Assembly: GCA_016934775.1 (NCBI GenBank)
Contig: JAFGSP010000011.1
Location: 1 to 11,758, forward strand
DNA: 11,758 nt
Reading direction: 5' to 3'
From: Candidatus Woesearchaeota archaeon
GTDB lineage: Archaea > Nanobdellota > Nanobdellia > Woesearchaeales > GW2011-AR15
Position numbers and translations under genes: made by a program. Positions 10,692-11,758 of this stretch are shown here, in pieces. A model generated the notes under the pieces. It was not told the DNA's origin. It worked only from the letters and a program-made list of their open reading frames with translations, and did not search any database. How positions within the stretch are numbered: the first letter of the stretch is position 1; each line of letters begins with the position of its first letter.

Positions 10692-11453
10692 CTAGAACCC
10701 TCGGTCTCCTCCGAGTATTCCTCCAAGGACTTCTCCGCCAAGGCCTGCCACACCTTTTGATTCGCCCCTGTGCCTTCCTGTGGCAGCAGATATCCTGTCC
10801 GCTAATCTTGAGAACGGAAGGCTCTGGAGATATACTTTTCCAGGCCCGGTAAGTGTTGCCAGGAATATGCCTTCTCCTCCGAACAGGGCATTCTTGAATC
10901 CTCCTATAAATTTGATGTCATAGTCTATACTTGGTTTGAAACCGACAAGGCAACCTGTATCCACTCTAAGAGTTTCTCCGGCTTTAAGATCTTTTTCGAT
11001 AATTGTGCCGCCTGCATGGACAAACGCTTTTCCTTTTCCTGAAAGCCTCTGCAATATGAATCCTTCTCCTCCGAACAGACCAGCGCCAAGCCTTTTTGTG
11101 AAAGCAATATCAATCTCAATGCCTTCGGCAGCGCATAAGAATGAGTCTCTCTGGCATATGAACTCACCGCCCAGCTTTTCCATATCAAGAGGAATTATCT
11201 TTCCGGGATAAGGAGCTGCAAAAGCTACTTTGCCCTTGCCTTTTCCTGTCTGCATGTAAGATGTTATGAAAAACCCGTCTCCTGAGATCATCCTCTTTAG
11301 GCCTTTCCATATGCCGCCAGCTTTTGTCTGCATCTCTATGCCTGATTCCATGTACAAAAGAGCGCCTGCTTCAGCCCTCACTGCCTCGTCTTTGTCAAGC
11401 TCTATCTCAACTAATTGCATGTCATCTCCATATAATTTATAGTCAATTTCCAC
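10692..11453 (-). CDS. AIM24 / TIGR00266 family protein
   Basis: A protein of about 253 residues from the widespread AIM24 (TIGR00266) family, a beta-rich fold of unknown biochemical role; the eukaryotic namesake is mitochondrial. Family marks are YGDDMQLVEIEL and AEAGALLYMESGIEM near the N-terminus. Two internal repeats, LGAGLFGGEGFILQRLSGKG and NALFGGEGIFLATLTGPG, reflect the duplicated hairpins of the fold. The end is a Gly-rich tail (GLGGEVLGGILGG). There is no signal peptide or membrane segment. Start choice: the GTG at 11453 has GAGGTG six bases upstream, fits the usual family N-terminus and agrees with the TATA box position. An ATG at 11474 would add seven residues but lies only about 20 bases from that box. 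The gene is read in the same direction as the synthetase gene downstream and is divergent from the partial gene at 11516. Confidence 0.92.
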   Translation of the reverse strand: MEIDYKLYGDDMQLVEIELDKDEAVRAEAGALLYMESGIEMQTKAGGIWKGLKRMISGDGFFITSYMQTGKGKGKVAFAAPYPGKIIPLDMEKLGGEFICQRDSFLCAAEGIEIDIAFTKRLGAGLFGGEGFILQRLSGKGKAFVHAGGTIIEKDLKAGETLRVDTGCLVGFKPSIDYDIKFIGGFKNALFGGEGIFLATLTGPGKVYLQSLPFSRLADRISAATGRHRGESKGVAGLGGEVLGGILGGDRGF

Positions 11454-11459
11454 TTTTAA

Positions 11460-11465
11460 CACCTC
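11460..11465 (-). promoter_or_regulatory. Ribosome binding site deciding the AIM24 start
   Basis: Minus-strand GAGGTG lies six bases before the GTG at 11453 and inside the frame if translation began at the ATG at 11474. It favours the shorter product. Confidence 0.45.
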
Positions 11466-11483
11466 ATATTTCATAGACAATTA

Positions 11484-11500
11484 CATTTAAATATAAAAAC
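11484..11500. promoter_or_regulatory. Shared divergent TATA region
   Basis: CATTTAAATATAAAAAC works as a TATA element on both strands. On the plus strand its centre is about 24 bases before the ATG at 11516, suggesting a leaderless transcript. On the minus strand it would start the AIM24 message near 11468, just before the GAGGTG site. Confidence 0.5.
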
Positions 11501-11515
11501 ATAATTTTTTTTGGA

Positions 11516-11758
11516 ATGACAACACTTACAGTATTTAGTTCTATTTTGTCTGAAAATCAGAATGATTTTTTTGATCTTAATCTTCCTTCTCTTGATGATC
11601 TATCTCAGGTTCCTGTTTTTGAGAGGAATCTTAGGGAACAAAAGAATATCCCCACAATTCTTGATGGGCTTGCTCATGTTGAATTAGGACTTAATTATGA
11701 TGAAGATAATTGTAGGATATACACATTACATTGTGTATATGTACCTCTTATAAGAAAT
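11516..11758 (+). CDS. Unrecognised protein, 3' end outside the window
   Basis: The frame from the ATG at 11516 stays open for 81 codons to the last base of the window, so the gene is cut at its 3' end. It begins MTTLTVFSSILSENQNDFFD and continues with an acidic, Leu- and Asp-rich stretch (LNLPSLDDLSQVPVFE). Near the visible end there is DNCRIYTLHCVYVPLI, which could be a beta strand pair. It has no signal peptide and no motif I know. The TATA element about 24 bases upstream suggests a leaderless message, and the gene is divergent from the AIM24 gene. The lack of stops over 243 AT-rich bases plus a well-placed promoter makes a real gene likely; the function is unknown. Confidence 0.65.
   Translation, partial: MTTLTVFSSILSENQNDFFDLNLPSLDDLSQVPVFERNLREQKNIPTILDGLAHVELGLNYDEDNCRIYTLHCVYVPLIRN

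Noticed and set aside
9633..11453. Toxin-antitoxin pair formed by the synthetase and the AIM24 gene
   Set aside because: AIM24-family proteins are not known antitoxins, the two genes are separated by about 84 bases with a separate promoter, and the synthetase lacks a small adjacent partner.

Overview
This window looks like part of the genome of an uncultured archaeon, most likely a DPANN-type lineage (Woesearchaeota/Pacearchaeota-like); this placement is inferred from gene content and signals, not from a marker gene. Most genes have a TATA-like box centred about 27-32 bases before the start codon and no room for a leader. The few genes with leaders carry GGTGAT/GAGGTGAT-type ribosome binding sites. 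The DNA is AT-rich, the genes are tightly packed on both strands, and no gene-free stretch exceeds about 205 bases. I see no rRNA, tRNA, CRISPR array, insertion sequence or integrase.

Layout. 2-568 (+): unrecognised helical protein at the window edge. 668-772 (+): a possible 34-residue protein with an excellent ribosome binding site. 774-1523 (-): YprB-type RNase H-like exonuclease. 1615-1947 and 1985-2269 (-): a probable two-gene transcript of a small PpiC-type parvulin followed by a C-terminally membrane-anchored acidic protein. 2344-2637 (+): a small two-helix membrane protein divergent from the parvulin. 2651-3250 (-): a cysteine-rich lipoprotein. 3344-4192 (-): a cation diffusion facilitator with Mn-type site residues. 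4315-9630 (+): a 1771-residue secreted, extremely cysteine-rich protein. 9633-10607 (-): a single-domain RelA/SpoT-type alarmone synthetase. 10692-11453 (-): an AIM24/TIGR00266 protein. 11516-11758 (+): the start of an unrecognised gene that runs off the window.

The outstanding object is the giant protein, which takes up nearly half the window. It has a signal peptide, an N-terminal globular region and a 339-residue block with about 72 cysteines. That block is built from roughly 100-residue tandem repeats whose cysteine spacing is nearly invariant. After it come Asp-rich and DC...NGCES modules, a linker with eight N-X-T glycosylation sequons, a Glu/Pro-rich linker, more cysteine modules and a C-terminal globular domain. 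It has no CxxCH heme motif and no clear membrane anchor. I infer an extracellular or surface structural/binding protein, held rigid by disulfides or loaded with metal. The lipoprotein at 2651-3250 belongs to the same outward-facing cysteine-rich theme.

The other genes are mostly housekeeping: nucleic-acid processing, protein folding, metal export and stress signalling. Nothing in the layout ties them to the giant gene in one operon: the giant gene has its own promoter, is divergent from the metal transporter and is tail-to-tail with the alarmone synthetase. The synthetase is notable because (p)ppGpp enzymes are uncommon in archaea, and its promoter is flanked by a perfect 15-base direct repeat.
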